Virus record (IMG/VR): IMGVR_UViG_3300027668_000001
Coordinates: 1 to 57,406 of that record
Direction: 5' to 3' (one strand)
Length of the DNA: 57,406 nucleotides
Origin: a virus
The first letter of the stretch is position 1, and every line of letters begins with the position of its first letter. Of the stretch, positions 23,201 through 32,043 are shown piece after piece. Both the position numbers and the translations under genes were made by a program. The notes under the pieces were generated by a model. That model was not told the DNA's origin. It ran no database searches and was given only the letters and a program-made list of their open reading frames with translations.

Positions 23201-24309
23201 CCAATTGCAATGGTAGCTGACTTACTATCGTTATCACCTTCCATGTCATTCCAAGTTTGACCTGCATACATGAATGATGGGATAGCTACAGCACCTGAGA
23301 CAGCAAGAGCAGTACCTATAACAGGGGCAAGTACAGTTCCAGCAAGAGCCGAACCAGCAGTGATTGCCATATAAGGAAGAGACAAAGCCATTGTGTTCCC
23401 AAGGTACTCAATGAAACCTCCAATGTTATCAATATCTTTGTAGTTGTTAGTCGTATATCCAAACTCAGCCAGCTTACCTTGCTGCCTACGTACACCAGCT
23501 TCACCCCATCTTTCAAGACCCTCAGCTCCAGTAGAAGAACCAAACAGATTAGCAATACCATACGCACTCTCACCTACACTGATCCACCCTTGTTCCCAAG
23601 AGTCGCTGATAGGGTTGAGAGATTTGTTGTCAAGTGAGACACCAGGTCTTCGGATATCTACATCACGATAAAAATACTTATTCATTTCGCTTGTAGCTTG
23701 ATCCCTAGACATTCCTTGGGTCATGAAGTAACTGATGTAAGAAGCTCTTTCTTTTTCATCTACAAGGGTTTGTTTAAAGCCTAAAGACTTGGCACCTTGA
23801 GATCTCTCAGCAATCTCAATATCAACTGCAGCTTTATCAAATGCAGAAGGTTCGTATGTACCCTCGAAAATAGCCCTGTCCCTAGCAGCTGTTGTGGCTG
23901 TCTTTTGAATCCTATCAGAGTCTGTTGAGTACTCTGTTAGATCCATTGCACCTGAACTCATTAACATGCCTGAGAAAGTTTCCCCAACATCATTGACAAG
24001 ATCAACCATCTGACGAGTACCACCAGAATCCATCATAGGGGAACCGTCTGAATTGAACACAGGTTTTATGTTATTAAACCCCTGTTCATTAGCTAGTCGG
24101 GAGATAATGCCAGTGGTTTCTTTACCACCAGCAGTACCTTCCTTAACTTCCCCAGTGTATAAGATCTTAGACACCTCGGCAGCATCATAACCACGAAGAC
24201 GATAGTTGGGACCATCTGGGTTATCCAATGTGTCACCATCGATGAAGTGAGTACCAGTACCTGCTAAAGTATTAGGCTTAAAGTTACTAATATCATCTAA
24301 TATTCCCAT
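20221..24309 (-). CDS. Giant ejection protein with nuclease-like N-terminal domain (1362 aa)
   Basis: Probably an internal virion protein injected with the DNA. Residues about 20-50 match the staphylococcal nuclease core: FIDGDTLDNPDGPNYRLRGYDAAEV, with Asp26, Arg37, Asp42 and Glu45 in the spacing of the known active-site residues. A strongly hydrophobic stretch (about residues 305-350, Ala/Gly/Ser-rich) could insert in a membrane. The remainder is long and helical with Lys/Thr repeats near the C-terminal third. It is in the minus-strand ejection block, between the lysozyme-bearing protein and the predicted virion RNA polymerase. Confidence 0.75.
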   Translation of the reverse strand: MGILDDISNFKPNTLAGTGTHFIDGDTLDNPDGPNYRLRGYDAAEVSKILYTGEVKEGTAGGKETTGIISRLANEQGFNNIKPVFNSDGSPMMDSGGTRQMVDLVNDVGETFSGMLMSSGAMDLTEYSTDSDRIQKTATTAARDRAIFEGTYEPSAFDKAAVDIEIAERSQGAKSLGFKQTLVDEKERASYISYFMTQGMSRDQATSEMNKYFYRDVDIRRPGVSLDNKSLNPISDSWEQGWISVGESAYGIANLFGSSTGAEGLERWGEAGVRRQQGKLAEFGYTTNNYKDIDNIGGFIEYLGNTMALSLPYMAITAGSALAGTVLAPVIGTALAVSGAVAIPSFMYAGQTWNDMEGDNDSKSATIAIGSGIAQAVLDRLGLKGIGGIGKNPIQTIREEIPKALAKSRGISLLDAKILVKAEADSAIGQFANEAQRIAKAQITAKQASMRALGTVGVGSVSEGLTEVGQEAIGYLAAVQGSDKVFDYEEFKERLANAAIAGTALGGAFSIPGTVKDQITWMDAAARFGEPISQSDNERYIEEEKANHGGTVRTTPQLLSDVQKEVDASDNLGPNVNQRGDKHKQTTGQKTFMERASTSVMNVSNLWQAAVTNAIPKATLDKSRSARALASILGGTLTPLHGGSGIEAAQHHLVTYYKNQVHDPKAYYKRLGLRSIAGVFKSSDRARVSDMTYKVLRGAIDKRGNFNQNLVPKDTENRQVIIDLGNQLMTLGKELRQNQLDAGADLGDIKGYLLKYKSIDKAAVSKDPEKFKNLLISEYGITPDLALRITDEIRDNPNVYDLDSADAIISNVGSLNPPSHKRRKFGLSQNEKFDQFYEKDIFANVANASKTAARYVTQMKYVGKDGEIISKLLNKMQAEGVPEEEVNRVASEVKNILEAVSGNYNRPTTQAGKKLMRFQKNVMFWMTLSALPLATFSSLPEMAMTQGALTKEQIFGKNGSIRNIAQEAVAGLLPNLKKVESSTDEGILQQNNGSEGQKLLRETGFYAWEVGAATTTGVSEVSDNRKNVMEAFFRAIGLTQWTDYTRAVRASMAYDFISINSKILYQRNEARTTTTVDKKTKKKTTVTEYVTKDGEIVSQGPTREAQEAEQKLRSLGIPIEQFIPMMNAIEKGLPLSAKEMDAWNQTMKEATYNFINQAVALPSAANRPLLYQDPRFALFTQFQGFISTFTANHIPRMWNDYIKRGTPAMKYNTFVLMSTMIALGFFSQAMKDEIKFDDDDDDEGTLGNPYLDTPEYIRRGVMSSGLLGTGERIVDIFAPIYGQRSEGLGGWLYNQATGESPTVGYVGRLGDATLNAAKGDFERSLYQGLKSAPGIGPFTDTNKRLASLMTGGGWNYKDNKEN

Positions 24310-24330
24310 TACATATCTCCTTGTGTTAAA

Positions 24331-27300
24331 TTATGCTATTAGTCCATTCACCATACTCTTCATGACATACTGCATTAACCCACTTACACCAATAGCAGCA
24401 CCTGTGTCAATGTGGCCTTGCCTTAATTCAGGGTCTAGATCTCGCCAATCGTTGTAAGTATCTGTAGTCATTAGCCAAGATGAAACCTGAGTATCATTCA
24501 TGCCAGCTAATTCTTCTTGACCTTCACGAGCTGCCGCATCCTTAAGAGTCTTTATGAAAGTTGTAATATTTGCTATAGGAACTGGTTTATCAAAAGTAAC
24601 CTTACCCTCACTATTCTTTGAAGGTAAGAAGAAGTTTTGTGCATCAGTAGTATTAGATTCTACCCAAGCTCTTGAGAAATAGTTACTTAATCCAGAGATT
24701 TTCTTACCAGACTTAGTATCAATCAATGCTTCATTGTAAGCCTTTTCTACAAGCTCTTCCATCTGCTCTAGTTCCATACCATTCTCAATAGCAAACACAA
24801 CAGCTTCCCTTCCAATTTTTGCTTTTGGAATGCCCAGATATGATTGACCAGTCACAATAGCACCAGCACTGTCTCTCTTTGGATTATTAGTATCTAGTTG
24901 TCCTACAAACGTTGATATCTTATCTCTTATCGATTTCTTGTATGTCTGATTGGCTTGTGTATTAGGGGCAAACCTACCATCGTTGGTAAGTGTACTTAGA
25001 TTAACCTGCTTATTGCCATCAAACCAATAATTACCATCACCTACTTTTTTTTGAATTAAAGTAATTTCCCTACCTGTTCGCCTATCATACATGGTCATTG
25101 GCTGAGCACTAGTGGGAACGGCAGGGAGACCTTTAGTTACAAGATCACCAAAGTCCATTGATTTCTTAAATATTGCAAGACTTTCCTTAGTATGTGTATC
25201 TGCAATAGCAACCTTATTATAGGTACTTTCCTTAGCATCTACCCTAGCAATGTAGTTCTTACCTGCAAAGGCAAGAGCTTGATTACCACTAAGACCAGTA
25301 GCACGACCACCAAGGTACATAACAGCAGCCCTAGCAAGTTCTTTACTGTCAAACAGATTCCCAAAGACACCTTTGAGCATAGCCATAGCACCTGTTACTT
25401 CAGGATTTTTAACTTTGTCAGCTAATAATTTAGCAGCAGCCGCTTCAGCAGCCGCTTTTTCTGCTGGAGTTAATACAGGATTTTCTTTTTCTAAGTTTGT
25501 AACAATGTTTTCAACATCAGCTATAGGGTTTTTAACAGTAGTTTCTACAGTTGTATTATCAGCAGGGTTGACATAAGGTACGATATTATCACGTTCCTGT
25601 TCTATCCTAATAACATCAGAGTTCTTCCTAGTTAGTTGCATCTCAGCTCTTTTTTCAGCCTCTTGCGCCTTTGCAAGTTCCAACTTATTAGCTTCAGCTT
25701 GAGCTTTAGCATCTGCCAGTTGTTGAATTGCCTGCTGACTTCCAGGGTTTAATCTTATGTACTCTTCAAGATTTGTAATGACGTTTAGAGTAGTTTCCAA
25801 AGTATCTCTCGCAGAGTAAACCTGCTTTTCTACTATATCAAGAGGGCCTCGTTCAAGAGTCTCTCGCATAATACGGTCCATGTAGAGATTGTCTCCACCT
25901 GTACTCATATCACTCTGGTCAGTCGCAGCTTCAATTTCGTTTAACCGGATTTGATTAATTGCTTGATCATCCCCGTCAGTAGCAAGACGTTCTAATTCAG
26001 TTCTAGTCATACTCTTATAGTTCTTATTCACTACAGGGGGTATGTCATTATCCAAACTAGGAATATTTTCTCTAGTTTCTTGGTACAGAGTGCCGTAGTT
26101 TGGAGGGATATTGTAACCAGTCAACTCCTCTAAGCTTGTCATTGATGGTGTAAATGCCCCTGAAATAAGATTAGATACCTTGCTGTGTTCAGGTGATCCA
26201 ACCTCTAGCCTTTCACGAAGATCCATTAATCTTTTCTGTGCTTCAGACCTACGATATTTATCTGGGTCATTACCAATGAAGTCATTACCAATGACATTAC
26301 CACCCATAGGTATATTATTACCCATCATCCTAGGAACATCTTGAATAGATGCTGGAAGGTTGTAACTCATCAACTCATCTAGGCTTATCATCGATGGGCT
26401 TAATGCCTTTGTAATAATATCAGATATCTTGATGTGTTCAGGTGATCCAACAGGTAAACTTTCACGCAGATCCATTAACCTTTGTTGTTCTACAGTCCTA
26501 CGAGAAATAGCATCACCAGTCTGACCATACCCTGAAGCACCTAAAGTACCAAATCCTGTCTCCCTAGGATCACTAATCACTTGTCTATCCTGACCATTAG
26601 TGAAGATATTACCTTGACCAAATGTCTCATTACCTAAGCCTGAGCCCGGTCTTGGTACACTGTAATTCAATTGCTTGAATGGAAATTCCTTCCTAGCCTC
26701 TTCAACACTATCAGAAGATCCTTCAAGTAATGATTGATCACTGTTAGGGATTGGGAGGTATGAGAGGTCTGGTGGAGGTGTGTTCATCCATTCAGGTCCA
26801 GCCACTGGAGGAGAGTTGGGGATTGGGAGATATGAGAGGTCTAATGGAGGTGCAACAACTGGCTCCGGAGGGGCTTGCCTCTGAGGCATCTTATCAATTA
26901 GAAGTTGCGATTGATCAAACTTAGTAAGAGCATCACGCTCATTCCTTTTAAACCAAGCGTTATCAACATCCTCTTGAAGATTACGCCGAGCCATTTGATC
27001 TATAGATAACCCGCCTGTATTTAAGTGGATAGGGCCACCCATATTTTTCTCGTCAGTATAACCAGCAGTATAACCACTACTAGGAAAGTTAGAGATACCT
27101 CCCGCTCCCATGTCTGAAAGCCTTGGACTATCTTGTACCCCTCTAGGAGTAGGTACACCAATAAACCTTGGATCAGGAACACTTACCTGATTTGCAATCA
27201 TTACATTCGGATCAAGTCCAGCATACATGTCTTGAGATGGCATCATCTGATTATCACGAGCTGCATTAGCAAGTTCCTGTTCTATCCTAATAACATCAGA

Positions 27301-28362
27301 GTTTTGAGGTTGGGGAGGTGCTGCTTGCATCTGTGGTATTAAATTAGGTGCCATACCAGTCTGGCCATACCCTGAAGAGCCTCCAAGTTCCCTCTGATCA
27401 TAGTTCTGTTGTGGTTCAGGAGAGGTTGGACGTGACTGTGGACGTAATGATGTGTCAGGGGCCATTGGACGTGACTGTGGACGTAGTGATGTGTCAGGTG
27501 CTGCAAGAGGTGGGGTGACAGGTGCCTCAGGTTGTTGAGTCTCCGGACGTGACTGTGGACGGGGTGATGTGTTAACGGTAGCTTGGTTTAAAAGTTCTCT
27601 CTTTGGATTTGGATCTCCAGAAAGTTCATGGTACCTATTTATCCAACCCGCACCATGTTTATCCCAAGTATCAAATGTTTCAAACTTATCTAAGAGTTTG
27701 TTTTTAAAATCTATAGGAGAAAAAGAGTGATTCAAAGGTAGATCATCTGAATATTTATTAATATATCCCATAGTCGTTGGTCCCATAATACCATCTACTT
27801 GGTCTGAGGGCATACCTAACATTTCTTGCATGATCTTTAAACCATGACCACCACTATTAAATATAGAATGGAAATAAATTTCTTGCAATTCTGGAGGAAC
27901 TTTAGCTACCTGATATTTATCATAGTAGTTTTTTACTAAGATCCCTTTAGCCTGTTCCTTAGTAAGTGCTTTCATATCAGCTGCGGTTGGGGTTCTTCCT
28001 AAATAAATTTTAAGTTCTGGAGCAGCAATTCCAAAGTTAGTACCTACAAAAGGTTCGTTGCCTAACTTACCTGCCTTACCATTTGTATAGTTACCATTGT
28101 CATTTACGTCTTTAGAGTAACCAGCTTCTGCTTTAAACACTGACGAAATAAGATCTTCTTTACTTTTAGCAGTACCACCATCATTGTAATGTTGAATACT
28201 ACCACCCATGTTTTTCATTGCACGATGCTGTAAACCTGCGCTATTCATCTGCTCTATCACAGGAGCAAACATAGTTGATGCTTCCTTATTGAGGACAAAT
28301 TCTCCGGGTGTTAGCATCGCAGGTACAGTATCCCGATTAGTCGGATCTGTTTTATCAATCAT
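24331..28362 (-). CDS. Giant virion protein with GH108-type lysozyme domain (1343 aa)
   Basis: Start 28362 has AGGAGAATGAT as SD; the frame opens upstream but overlaps the previous gene. Residues about 14-30 (AMLTPGEFVLNKEAST) resemble a motif of tail tape-measure proteins. Residues about 70-245 look like a GH108 muramidase plus peptidoglycan-binding region (VFKAEAGYSKD with candidate catalytic Glu79, GTNFGIA, then DGIMGPTTMGYINKY). The middle has repeats: SLRPQSRP-type units, two PPDLSYLPIPNS copies, and two related SPEHxK...SLEEL segments. A 31-base direct repeat encodes NSDVIRIEQE twice. The C-terminal part is helical and Ala-rich. Likely opens the cell wall during DNA entry. Confidence 0.75.
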   Translation of the reverse strand: MIDKTDPTNRDTVPAMLTPGEFVLNKEASTMFAPVIEQMNSAGLQHRAMKNMGGSIQHYNDGGTAKSKEDLISSVFKAEAGYSKDVNDNGNYTNGKAGKLGNEPFVGTNFGIAAPELKIYLGRTPTAADMKALTKEQAKGILVKNYYDKYQVAKVPPELQEIYFHSIFNSGGHGLKIMQEMLGMPSDQVDGIMGPTTMGYINKYSDDLPLNHSFSPIDFKNKLLDKFETFDTWDKHGAGWINRYHELSGDPNPKRELLNQATVNTSPRPQSRPETQQPEAPVTPPLAAPDTSLRPQSRPMAPDTSLRPQSRPTSPEPQQNYDQRELGGSSGYGQTGMAPNLIPQMQAAPPQPQNSDVIRIEQELANAARDNQMMPSQDMYAGLDPNVMIANQVSVPDPRFIGVPTPRGVQDSPRLSDMGAGGISNFPSSGYTAGYTDEKNMGGPIHLNTGGLSIDQMARRNLQEDVDNAWFKRNERDALTKFDQSQLLIDKMPQRQAPPEPVVAPPLDLSYLPIPNSPPVAGPEWMNTPPPDLSYLPIPNSDQSLLEGSSDSVEEARKEFPFKQLNYSVPRPGSGLGNETFGQGNIFTNGQDRQVISDPRETGFGTLGASGYGQTGDAISRRTVEQQRLMDLRESLPVGSPEHIKISDIITKALSPSMISLDELMSYNLPASIQDVPRMMGNNIPMGGNVIGNDFIGNDPDKYRRSEAQKRLMDLRERLEVGSPEHSKVSNLISGAFTPSMTSLEELTGYNIPPNYGTLYQETRENIPSLDNDIPPVVNKNYKSMTRTELERLATDGDDQAINQIRLNEIEAATDQSDMSTGGDNLYMDRIMRETLERGPLDIVEKQVYSARDTLETTLNVITNLEEYIRLNPGSQQAIQQLADAKAQAEANKLELAKAQEAEKRAEMQLTRKNSDVIRIEQERDNIVPYVNPADNTTVETTVKNPIADVENIVTNLEKENPVLTPAEKAAAEAAAAKLLADKVKNPEVTGAMAMLKGVFGNLFDSKELARAAVMYLGGRATGLSGNQALAFAGKNYIARVDAKESTYNKVAIADTHTKESLAIFKKSMDFGDLVTKGLPAVPTSAQPMTMYDRRTGREITLIQKKVGDGNYWFDGNKQVNLSTLTNDGRFAPNTQANQTYKKSIRDKISTFVGQLDTNNPKRDSAGAIVTGQSYLGIPKAKIGREAVVFAIENGMELEQMEELVEKAYNEALIDTKSGKKISGLSNYFSRAWVESNTTDAQNFFLPSKNSEGKVTFDKPVPIANITTFIKTLKDAAAREGQEELAGMNDTQVSSWLMTTDTYNDWRDLDPELRQGHIDTGAAIGVSGLMQYVMKSMVNGLIA
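25593..25623. repeat. 31-bp direct repeat, copy 1
   Basis: Identical to 27273-27303 and in the same reading frame of the 1343-aa virion protein, encoding NSDVIRIEQE in both places, 560 codons apart. Indicates an internal duplication or recombination within the gene. Confidence 0.85.
27273..27303. repeat. 31-bp direct repeat, copy 2
   Basis: Exact partner of 25593-25623. Confidence 0.85.
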
Positions 28363-28381
28363 ATCATTCTCCTGATAGTGG

Positions 28382-29734
28382 TTACTTCTTTTGTTTTGGA
28401 TAAGGGACTTTACCCCCTTTGTTAAATACTCCAAAGAGTTTTCCTAACCCAAGACCAATGCCTACAGGTCCAAGAGCTGCCATCATAGCAGAGCCTCCTG
28501 CAGCTGCGGTGGCAGCAGTTCCAGCCGCTGCGTTACCTCCCATCATAGTTCCCAGAGAACCCATGAGACCTTTTTTAGCTGCGAGAGCACCAAGACCATT
28601 AGAGATCCCATTATTAACAGCACCCATAGCAACCTCTTCACCAATACCACTTAAAGGTCCAGCTTGTTGAGGGGCAATCTCAGCTTGCATCATTTGACGT
28701 TGACGTATCTCGTCTTCACGAAGACCAGTGTTAGCTACTGAAATACCACCTGTGTTGTAACCTATAGGGCCTCCCATGTTACGTGCTGGTGGGTTGTTAC
28801 CAATATTATTATAACTAACCTTACCACCTGTATTTCCAACAGTACCATACCAACCAGCTGAGGCATTATAATCTTTATTATTAGCATGGTGAGCGTTTGC
28901 CATCATTGACGCCATGTGAAGATCTTGGTCTTTATCATTATTGTGATATCCAAGAGTCGGAGTTGGATCGTAGGTGCTTATAGGTGCTGTTGCTAGGTTA
29001 GATGCTACAGTTGCTCCAGGAATTAATTTAAGAATGGGGGCTTTATTAACGGCATTTTTTATCCCACTAGTAATACCTCCATAGATATCCTTAACACCTC
29101 CAAAGAATCCAGTAGTAGGATCATTTGCATTGTAACCACCACTTACATTTTTAAAACCTGCTGAAGCCATAGATGCTGCAGCATATTCTTCTGGTGTCAT
29201 AGTCTTCTTATCTTCAGCGGTGGGTGCAGGATTAGCTGCAGCCAGATCCGCATTGTAACCTGGATTTTCTGTTACATCAATCGTAGAAATAGTCCCATCT
29301 GGATTAACCTTACCATACACGGATTCTGAACCAAACGTTGCAAAAGCATTATTTACATTTTCATGTGCTACATCCTTATGACCACCATAAGTAGTATAAT
29401 TACCCCCACCAGAACTACCAGCCAAAGGGGCTATGTTAGCTGTGTTCATTTCGTCTGCCTTTTTAAGACTAGCTGCTTGAACTTCAGAGGATAGACCAGA
29501 GGCTGCTAATGCTTGCCGTAATTTACGGCGAGAGTCTGCAAGTGTGTGGTAATCAGGGACACCGGATGCATTACTACCAGCTCCATAACTCAATGGACCA
29601 GAAGTGTTACCGCTTGAATTACCACTCAAGTAGTTCTGAATAGCTGGTGCTGCATAACCCCCCTGAGGTATCCCAGTGTTGACTGCAGGTTGAACTACAC
29701 CACCTTCTTGATACTTTTGAATTATATGTTTCAT
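28382..29734 (-). CDS. Putative ejection protein with Gly/Ala-rich C-terminus (450 aa)
   Basis: Residue composition is Gly, Asn, Ser and Ala-rich with MGGPIGYNTGG-type loops also seen in the downstream giant protein. The C-terminal 90 residues are strongly hydrophobic and small-residue rich (AAAGTAATAAAGGSAMMAALGPVGIGLGLGKLFG), suited to membrane insertion, then a basic tail. Its ATG overlaps the stop of the upstream gene. Role as a virion/ejection protein is inferred from location and composition. Confidence 0.6.
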   Translation of the reverse strand: MKHIIQKYQEGGVVQPAVNTGIPQGGYAAPAIQNYLSGNSSGNTSGPLSYGAGSNASGVPDYHTLADSRRKLRQALAASGLSSEVQAASLKKADEMNTANIAPLAGSSGGGNYTTYGGHKDVAHENVNNAFATFGSESVYGKVNPDGTISTIDVTENPGYNADLAAANPAPTAEDKKTMTPEEYAAASMASAGFKNVSGGYNANDPTTGFFGGVKDIYGGITSGIKNAVNKAPILKLIPGATVASNLATAPISTYDPTPTLGYHNNDKDQDLHMASMMANAHHANNKDYNASAGWYGTVGNTGGKVSYNNIGNNPPARNMGGPIGYNTGGISVANTGLREDEIRQRQMMQAEIAPQQAGPLSGIGEEVAMGAVNNGISNGLGALAAKKGLMGSLGTMMGGNAAAGTAATAAAGGSAMMAALGPVGIGLGLGKLFGVFNKGGKVPYPKQKK

Positions 29735-30429
29735 TACTTACCACCCCCACCACCTGATTGGGTACTTGTGCTCCCTATAGCAGGAGAGCCGTACAAACCA
29801 AACAGTCGTTGAATACCTTGATAGGCTGCATCACCTTCGTTTTGATTCTGCTGTTGAATAGCTGAACCAACACCGCCAAGCATAGAGGCACCTGCGCCGA
29901 ATTGATTCTGAAGACCAGTGCCAGCATTCAATACTCCACCTGCCCCAGACAAAGCTGCTGAACGGCGATTGGCAAGCTCAGCTGCAGCCATATCTCCACC
30001 CACTTTCATAGCAGATGTGTCCATAGACTGTTGTGCTCTAGCACTACCAAGATTACCTGACTGACTAAACTGACCTCTCTGTTGACCAATTACGTCACTA
30101 ACAGCGGTACCAATACTATCTTTGAGCGCAGTTGTTTGTTTACCTAGAGCGTCAGCTCCAAACATACCAGTTCCAGCTGCTGCGTTACGATAGGCTTCAG
30201 TAGCCCCGTAGCTATCGGCAGCAATCTTATCGTATACACCACCTGTACCACCTAATTCTTTTTGTTTCTTCATAGCAGCAAGCTGTTCTGGAGTAAATCC
30301 TGCAACATTTTCATAGGCACCTGAACCATATAAATCTACTGCACTACCTAAGCTATCCTCAACATAGGGCTGAGCATAATCTGGTAACCCTGTTGTACTA
30401 GTTGTTGTGTTTCCACCACCACCTGACAT
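29734..30429 (-). CDS. Putative internal virion protein (231 aa)
   Basis: Gly- and Ala-rich helical protein with a Gly-rich start (SGGGGNTTTSTTG) and end (STQSGGGGGK). Gln-rich in the middle, typical of head-internal or ejection proteins in marine podoviruses. The stop overlaps the next start; 1 base separates it from the upstream gene. No catalytic motif seen. Confidence 0.6.
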   Translation of the reverse strand: MSGGGGNTTTSTTGLPDYAQPYVEDSLGSAVDLYGSGAYENVAGFTPEQLAAMKKQKELGGTGGVYDKIAADSYGATEAYRNAAAGTGMFGADALGKQTTALKDSIGTAVSDVIGQQRGQFSQSGNLGSARAQQSMDTSAMKVGGDMAAAELANRRSAALSGAGGVLNAGTGLQNQFGAGASMLGGVGSAIQQQNQNEGDAAYQGIQRLFGLYGSPAIGSTSTQSGGGGGK

Positions 30430-30430
30430 A

Positions 30431-30826
30431 TTAAACCTCCTTGGTGAGCGTTATAAACGGCTCACGGTATCCATATTGTTTTAGGGCGCGAACCCAACCC
30501 TTTCGCCCATAGACTACAGTTCTTTTGCAATCATTGAAACGTGCGAAATCTTCTAGTACTTTTAGTATCTCAGGGCCATGAGAGAACCAACCAAAAGATG
30601 TGCAGGCAACTACAGCTAACTGTCGTTTACCTTCTATTTCTTCAAAGCGAGTTATACAAACTTCACCCTCTTCTCTTACCCAGCACTGTCCAACAGCACC
30701 GAGGCATTGTAAAAAGAGTCCGTGAGATGTCACAACCCCAGCTCCATGAACCAATGCTTCTTCAACTAAGGGCCTCAACTTGTTCCATTGTTCTGCCAAC
30801 TCAGGACCACTTAATAGTTTTATCAT
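30431..30826 (-). CDS. GNAT-fold-like protein of the tail region (131 aa)
   Basis: The pattern EGKRQLAVVACTSFGWFSHGPEILKVLEDFARFNDCKRTVVYGRKGWVRALKQYGYRE resembles the C-terminal half of GNAT acetyltransferases (strand, helix, then a RxGxxRxLxxxGF-like end). Similar short proteins occur next to tail genes in other podophages and may be structural or assembly factors. Enzyme activity is doubtful because the acetyl-CoA loop is not clear. Confidence 0.5.
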   Translation of the reverse strand: MIKLLSGPELAEQWNKLRPLVEEALVHGAGVVTSHGLFLQCLGAVGQCWVREEGEVCITRFEEIEGKRQLAVVACTSFGWFSHGPEILKVLEDFARFNDCKRTVVYGRKGWVRALKQYGYREPFITLTKEV

Positions 30827-32043
30827 TTCTTTAACTCCGTAGTTTCAAGGAATCTGTTTTGCACAGTCGGACTTGAAGGGGAACCCCCATTAAGTTTTAC
30901 ATGCACTGTGATAACCCTAGTACCTGCAGAAGGTGTTAGTGTCATAGCAATGGTTATCATCTGTTCGTGATATGTATGTGTAGTACCATCTGTAAAGAAA
31001 CCAGCGGCTGCATTAAATACACGTTGAGATACTCCATCAAGTCTTATATCAAACTGAACTAAGTTAGCTCCGTCTAGACCACAATTAAATAGAATAGATG
31101 TAAGGTCACCACTAGAGGTAATACTTAAAGTTTCTAATAACTGATATGTTGAAGTTGGTATTAAACTAGCACCAGTAAATGTAGCAAACTTATTAGACAC
31201 AGCATTATCAGTTATCTGTCCTGTGCCAACTACATTGCTGTTAAGTTGAGCAGCAGATGTTATGATACCTGTGGAGGCTAACTTATTCCCAACGATACTA
31301 CCTGCAGCTACATTATCACCATCGATATTAGTTACAGTATTACCATCTAGTGTAAAGTCACCAGATTCAAATGTTACAACCCCTGAGAAAGAAACAACTA
31401 CTCTAGATATTCCACCAGTAGCTGCGCTAGTTGTGGCTGATCCTGTATCATCTGTAAATATAAAATCAGAAAAATAAATCAAAGTAGTTGAAGTTGCACT
31501 AGCTGTTGGGGCAGTCTCTGACCACCCTGAAGTTAATGAGGATAGTGCGAGGGTTGCCCATGTCACTGTAGCAGTTGGGGGACTAGGTGTTCCGGTTGAA
31601 GACGGGAAGTACACCCTCCTAGAGAGCGCCCTAGGTGCTGGAGCACCATCATTACCATCCTCAGACAACAGAGCCACAGTGTTCCAAGTGTTTGCATCAG
31701 TTATTGTAGCTTCTAGGGTTGATACATATCTAAATGTAATCCAAAGATACTTACCACCTGATGCTGGGATTGACCCCACCCATCCATTGTTAGCTACAAT
31801 AGTTACACTCCCAATGTTTGTATAGTTATACGAGACACTGGAAGGTCTAGTTGGAGCTGTCTCTGTTGTAGTTCTTTGATACAGATAGATAGCAGTGTTA
31901 CCTGTCGGTCCAGATGAGCTGGTTGAAGATGATGATCCTTGAGTTCCTGGCAAAGCACTACCCATATTAAGAGCTTGTGTTATTTGATTTGTCCAAGAGT
32001 CTAGGGTAGCATCTCCGGTAAAGGGTGGTCTGATAATTGCCAT
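30823..32043 (-). CDS. Tail tip or fibre-like structural protein (406 aa)
   Basis: Short N-terminal part (residues about 1-45, GDATLDSWTNQITQALN, then a Ser-rich linker) followed by beta-rich repeats. A region near residues 240-290 (GSIVGNKLASTGIITSAAQLNSNVVGTGQITDNAV) resembles the C-terminal region of host-specificity (J-like) tail proteins. Directly follows the nozzle gene, so it probably sits at the tail end. Confidence 0.6.
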   Translation of the reverse strand: MAIIRPPFTGDATLDSWTNQITQALNMGSALPGTQGSSSSTSSSGPTGNTAIYLYQRTTTETAPTRPSSVSYNYTNIGSVTIVANNGWVGSIPASGGKYLWITFRYVSTLEATITDANTWNTVALLSEDGNDGAPAPRALSRRVYFPSSTGTPSPPTATVTWATLALSSLTSGWSETAPTASATSTTLIYFSDFIFTDDTGSATTSAATGGISRVVVSFSGVVTFESGDFTLDGNTVTNIDGDNVAAGSIVGNKLASTGIITSAAQLNSNVVGTGQITDNAVSNKFATFTGASLIPTSTYQLLETLSITSSGDLTSILFNCGLDGANLVQFDIRLDGVSQRVFNAAAGFFTDGTTHTYHEQMITIAMTLTPSAGTRVITVHVKLNGGSPSSPTVQNRFLETTELKK

